Below, piece after piece: positions 59,743-64,000 of a stretch of DNA of 64,000 nt. Numbering within the stretch: the first letter of the stretch is position 1; every line of letters begins with the position of its first letter. The stretch lies in the NCBI GenBank assembly GCA_011032825.1, contig JAADJZ010000028.1, positions 124,001 through 188,000 on the forward strand, given 5' to 3'. The translations under genes were made by a program, and so were the position numbers. The notes beneath the pieces were generated by a model that did no database searches, had not been told where the DNA came from, and saw only the letters and a list, made by a program, of their open reading frames with translations. This DNA is from Massariosphaeria phaeospora (Eukaryota > Ascomycota > Dothideomycetes > Pleosporales).

Positions 59743-62058
59743 ATGCCATCCCATGGTCGGCCCTCTCTGCAGCAGGGGCTCGACAAAGAGGTATATCAAA
59801 TCGTCCGCAAATACCTCGACGACAGGAGTGAGTCATCACTTCGGGTAAAACCGCACACTATCTATGACTGGATCAAAAATTCAAATTCGAGTCTGAAGAG
59901 GCGGCCGAAGAAACAGCTTGAAGACAGCATCGATCGCGTGCTACAGGTAATTCAAGACGACGAGAGCGGTGACGACGAGTTGGCTTCGATAGACGGCGAC
60001 TTTGGTGAAGTTGAGAGCAAGCAGCAACGTGAAGAGCCGCTGGACATTATGAATATGGATATTGTCGGGCAGTGGAATACGGGGGCCAAGCAAGAGGCGA
60101 ATGGTGAGAAGACCGAGAAGGCAAAGAAGAGGGATGGGGGCAGGACTAAGGGCGATAGAGAGAGCAAAAAGCAGAAGAAAGCCCAGGAATCAAAGGTCGA
60201 CACTACTCTACCTGCCGGTCCCAGTCTCGAGGATCTTGGAGGCGTCGACAATATCAAGGAGCAGCTCATGGATCACCTAGTCCTTCCACTACTCAACCCC
60301 GAAGAGTATGTGAGCCGCAAGGTCCCTATTCCCCGAGGTATACTGCTTCATGGACCCCCTGGATGCGGCAAGACCGTCATATGTCGAGCTTTCGCCGCTG
60401 AGCTCGGTGTCCCGTTCGTTGAGATCCTAGGCCCTTCCGTTGTTTCTGGCATGTCTGGCGAATCGGAGAAGCAAGTACGAGAGCACTTCGAGCGCGCAAA
60501 GCAGGTTGCACCATGTCTGATCTTCATTGACGAAATAGATGTCATTGCACCAAAGAGAGATAGCGCACAAAGTCAGATGGAAAAGCGTATTGTTGCTCAG
60601 CTCCTGATATCTATGGATGGACTAGCTATGGAAGGCAACGATGGCAAACCAGTTATCGTCCTCGCGGCCACGAATCGTCCCGACAGCTTGGATCCTGCGC
60701 TCAGACGAGGTGGCCGTTTTGATACCGAGATCAGCATGGGTGTTCCCAACGAATCGATGAGGGAACTCATTCTAAAAGCCCTGACACGCGGACCAAAACT
60801 AGCCGAAGACGTGGACTTCGGAACACTGGCGAAAAAGACGGCGGGGTTCGTTGGTGCCGACCTCAAAGACTTAGTGAGCAAAGCTGGCACATGGTCTATG
60901 TCTCAGTACCGCAATGCTCTGAAAATACAAGCTGCTGAAGCAGAGACGGAGATGGAAATCGACGTCAGCGCGAACTCTACGGCCCTTTCCGATATGGACC
61001 GCTCCATACGCCGGCTCGTCAAACGAGTACGAGACAAGGACATGTCTCGACCCGTAGGTTTCGAAGATAACTCGATCACAATGCAAGCATTCGAAGCTGT
61101 GTTGCCTACCATCATTCCGTCCTCCAAGCGCGAAGGATTCGCTACCGTGCCCGACACAACATGGAGCGATGTCGGGGCTCTCGAGGAGGTGAGAGAGGAG
61201 CTCAATATGGCTATCGTGGAACCGATTCAGAATCCCGAGCGTTACAGGAAAGTGGGGATCTCCGCGCCGACCGGTGTCTTGCTCTGGGGTCCTCCTGGAT
61301 GCGGTAAGACTTTGCTTGCGAAGGCTGTAGCTGCGGAGTCCAAGGCCAACTTCATCAGCGTGAAGGGGCCAGAGCTGCTCAACAAGGTAAGCCTACTCAA
61401 CTCTGGGTACCAGTTACCCGGATCCTTCTTTTTGTCAAAATTCAGGCTGAAGGCCTTCGGTGCACAACACAGCTGACAAATGATTTCGTAGTACGTGGGT
61501 GAATCCGAACGCGCCCTCCGCCAAGTGTTCATGCGGGCGCGATCGTCGGTGCCCTGTGTTATCTTCTTCGACGAATTGGATGCCCTAGTGCCCCAGCGTT
61601 CCAGCGAAATCCACGAAGCTTCAGCCAGGGTAGTGAATACGCTGCTGACGGAACTCGATGGGCTCAACACCCGCGAAGGCATCTATCTAATTGCCGCCAC
61701 CAACCGGCCCGAAATGATCGACGAGGCGATGCTCCGGCCTGGCCGCCTAGAAACTCTGCTCTACGTCGAGCTTCCCAAACCTGATGAGCGCGTCCGCATC
61801 CTCCAGGCACTCATCGCGAAACGAGGCATCATGCCGGCCGAACACGCAACAGTCGCAAAAGAAGACTGGTGCAAGGATTTCAGTGGCGCGGACCTGGAAA
61901 GCTTGCTCCGGAAAGCTGGTCAGCATGCCCTGCGCCGCAAGTCGGATATAGTCGAGCGCATGGACTTTGAGGCTGCCGCCAAGAGCATGAAACCCAGCGT
62001 AGGCAGCATCAAGCGGTATGAGGAGTTGCGGCAGAGGTTCGAGACCAAGCTCTGCTAG
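59743..62058 (+). CDS. RIX7: Rix7/NVL, ribosome biogenesis double-AAA ATPase
   Basis: Exons 59743-61386 and 61492-62058 (105-nt intron), 736 residues. The N-terminal region forms a nucleolin-binding-type helix bundle (about 1-75), then a basic nuclear stretch ([20 protein letters not shown]). D1 has Walker A GPPGCGKT (204-211), Walker [26 protein letters not shown]2 has Walker A GPPGCGKT (516-523), and, across the intron, [23 protein letters not shown] and [13 protein letters not shown]. Rix7 removes Nsa1 from pre-60S particles in the nucleolus. The pore-loop and Arg-finger regions look intact in both rings, and the C-terminal substrate-gating tail is present but short. Confidence 0.93.
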
Positions 62059-62206
62059 AGCGTAGGTATCCAGGAGCTTTGGCAACCTGTCTCTGTTTTA
62101 GGCGTGCGATTCGGAAGCTCTGGACAAAGGTAGTCATATCACACCAAATCTAATACTCAAAAAGTCAAATTTCTATCTATCCACACAACGCGCCTCCTGT
62201 CGTCCT

Positions 62207-62881
62207 TCACGCTCCTTCGTCCCCCTTTCTTCGCCCCCGCGGTGCTAGAATCTCGTCGTAGGCCTTGTTGCCTTTGAGGCCCTTCCCAGCGTCGAAGCAC
62301 TCGAGTAGAGTGCGCATGTCCTCGAGTGACGCTTCACACGGGTTGCAGACGCCATGGTCGCCGTCGAGGATCGTGACGACTTCGGGCGACGCGCAGCATA
62401 TCTCGTGGAAGGCGTTCGGGGTGATGGGGTCGGTATGGCGGTATTTGAGCGTCTCGGAGAGCCAGAATCGCGGGACGTGCACGTCGGCGTTGGAGCGTGG
62501 CGGGGGGTTCGGTTTCGGTTTCGCGGATGGCCATGTTCGCGCGCGTGCGGAAATCGGGACTTGGGCTGGCGCGGGAGCAGTCGTTGTCGCTGCCCTGGGT
62601 GGAGGGGAGGGTGTGCTTCCACCCGTGTCTGTCCCTGCGCTCGCCGCATGCAAATCCCTCAATCGCCGCTTCTGCGCCCGTTGATATCACTTCCGCGGCT
62701 CGGGCGGCCGCACGACGAGATTGGTTTGGGGGCCCGGGAGTGGAGCGATGTGTGAGGGTGGCGCGGTTTTTCGTTGTTCGTCGTAGAGGGCTTCCGCGGC
62801 GGCGCAGCTGGTGAAGGTGCGGGAGTGGGTGGGGGCGTGGTGCTCGCAGCGGGAGTGGTAGGTGTGGTTGTGGTGGCACAT
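62207..62881 (-). CDS. Small Cys/His-rich protein; in-frame TGA, or a 42-nt intron
   Basis: ATG at 62881 gives MCHHNHTYHSRCEHHAP, a head with clustered Cys/His. The frame meets TGA at 62687-62689 and continues in the same frame to 62207, ending with CCASPEVVTILDGDHGVCN and a charged tail. The two halves can also be joined by a short intron (GTGCGG donor near 62715, CAG acceptor near 62673) of 42 nt, a multiple of three, which would remove the stop. Fungal introns that short are rare. Either a small zinc-binding protein of about 210 residues or a gene broken by one nonsense change; I cannot decide. Family not recognised. Confidence 0.4.
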
Positions 62882-63723
62882 TTGCGGGGGGTGGGTTTTG
62901 GGTGTTGGGGTGGTGTATGCTGGGTAAGGAGACTGTGTGTGGAGTGTGGACGGTCGGGGGGATGGAGGATTGGAGTGCGACGGGGAGTGCGACGGGGGAG
63001 TGGAATCGGTATGTCATGAGGAAAGAGTCACGGTTCTGGGAGTCATGTTTGTGAGTGTACGATGCGTGACTGGCATACGTGACTCGTGCTGGTGCGTCAG
63101 TGGTAGTTTGCGAGTGTGTCAGTGACAAGTGGAGTGTCGTGCCCGGACCGAAGGGTCATCGTTATGTCGGAACGGGAGTGGGAGTGGGAGTGGAAGTCAT
63201 GGGAGTAAGGCGGTACATCACGAAGAGTCATGTTATCGCGTGTGCATTGCATGACTGATGCGGACGTGTACGTGGTAGTTTAGTTTGTGCCTGTGTGTGT
63301 GGCTAATAACTATGTGCGTGTGTGTGTGGGCTCAGAGTCACGCAGGGCCTAGACAGCGTCGCTTGATGTTCTGTCCTGTGCTGTTGGAATGATGATATGA
63401 TTGACCAAATTAAGGAGTGACATTGCTGACGCGCTCAGGTGGTATTTGCAAATAGAAAATTCGTCTGCACTACAGACGGACGTAAGATCACTATAGTAGG
63501 AGTAAGGAGTTGGGCTGGGTTATCTTCTCTACTGGTGTAGTAGGGTTTTCCTTCGTGTTGAGGGAGAAGTTTTCGGAGGCAAGTCTCGTTTGTTGGGTGA
63601 GGTATCTGTCTTGCGGGAGGGTATTTGGAGGGGCTGAGTTTGGGAGCGTGAATCATAGCGAGGAGAGCCTTATTTGTTTTCAGCGTGAGCTAAGTAGGTG
63701 GTTCGTTTCTGTGATTCGTTTTG
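62882..63723. other. G/T-rich gene-free region with diverged repeats
   Basis: GAGTCATGTT with GTG- and TGACT-rich flanks occurs near 63040-63060 and again near 63226-63236, followed in both cases by GTGGTAGTTT-like sequence. Runs of GGGAGT and GTGTGTGT lie near 63170-63195 and 63290-63330. Nothing coding supported. Confidence 0.45.
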
Positions 63724-64000
63724 TGTAACCCCCTAACGTGGGGGCTAGGGGTCCGCCTGAGGTTTAGAACATAATTCTTTTTAAAGACTATTTGGGATAT
63801 TTAAGAAGAGCTAAAGGTTTACTTGTAGAACTGGTCGTCGGGCTAGAGAAGGGATAGTCTCCTCTAGCGCGGCTGAGTAATCACTCAATTTCAACCGCGA
63901 CGAGATCGAAGTCCTTTGTGCCTTCACATCGTTACACCCTGAACACTGCACGAACTCCTTGCATTTGCCTCTTCTTTATCTTTCTTCAGCCTTGCACGCC
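63724..64000 (+). mobile_element. Possible left end of an LTR (retrotransposon), cut by the window edge
   Basis: A sudden change of composition begins TGTAACCCCCTAACGTGGGGG. TGTAAC is a common LTR start in fungal Gypsy elements, and CCCCC/GGGGG (63729-63733, 63740-63744) form a hairpin. A TTTAAAG-type TATA-like word and a pyrimidine-rich stretch follow. No second LTR, primer-binding site or gag/pol is visible, so this is a weak call. Confidence 0.3.

Noticed and set aside
62334..63128. 264-codon minus-strand frame overlapping the Cys/His gene
   Set aside because: Very Pro/Arg/His-rich, no ATG-supported start and no recognisable motif; typical shifted frame in GC-rich sequence.

Overview
The window looks like nuclear DNA of a filamentous ascomycete. 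Genes are intron-poor to moderate, with short introns (about 42-85 nt, GTRNGT-type donors, CAG/TAG acceptors). The families are typical of Pezizomycotina: HET domain, DUF6594-type membrane protein, fungal N-terminal plus ankyrin protein, DUF7025-type AAA ATPase, spherulin-like cupin, GH67 alpha-glucuronidase, and APH/choline-kinase-like phosphotransferases. Dothideomycetes is my best guess, but that is inference. I could assemble about 34 genes or gene remnants by hand-splicing across frames. All intron calls rest on consensus sites, frame continuity and protein continuity, with no transcript data.

Layout. (1) 1-9.6 kb is an accessory block: two paralogous T1-type BTB genes, a DUF6914-like gene, a small APH-type kinase, a secreted pepsin-like aspartic protease and an ankyrin protein. 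It also holds a 384-bp non-autonomous transposon with 57-bp terminal inverted repeats and a 9-bp target duplication. (2) 9.6-14.7 kb has a secreted GH67 alpha-glucuronidase and a mitochondrial AIM9-like kinase. (3) 15.9-21.5 kb has a large repeat-containing protein of unknown function, a small hypothetical gene, and three same-strand genes for very small proteins with one C-terminal membrane segment and a basic tail. At least two of these are paralogues hidden by an intron. (4) 22-31 kb has a CHK-like kinase, several lineage-type hypothetical proteins, an acidic nuclear-type protein and its frameshifted tandem relic, and an NTF2/SnoaL-like protein. (5) 32-41 kb has a head-to-head pair of paralogous two-exon genes, a protein with about 11 zinc-finger-like units, a BTB protein, an alpha/beta hydrolase and a small Cys/His-rich protein. 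(6) 41.5-44.6 kb has a DUF6594-type gene broken by one stop codon, followed by a gene-free, repeat-bearing stretch. (7) 44.6-54.4 kb has a spherulin-like cupin, a membrane protein, an LRR protein, a DUF7025/AAA ATPase and a HET-domain gene broken by one stop codon. (8) 54.8-62.1 kb is a housekeeping core: LSM8 (U6 snRNP), a PITH-domain protein, VPS20 (ESCRT-III) and RIX7 (60S ribosome biogenesis). (9) 62.2-64 kb has a small Cys/His protein with an in-frame stop or a very short intron, G/T-rich repeats, and a sequence resembling the start of an LTR at the right edge.

The genes do not form one pathway. The housekeeping block is ordinary. The parts most worth a second look are the transposon, the microprotein series, the two genes each inactivated by a single TAA, and the duplicated gene pairs. 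I found no complete tRNA, rRNA or CRISPR array, and no secondary-metabolite core enzyme.
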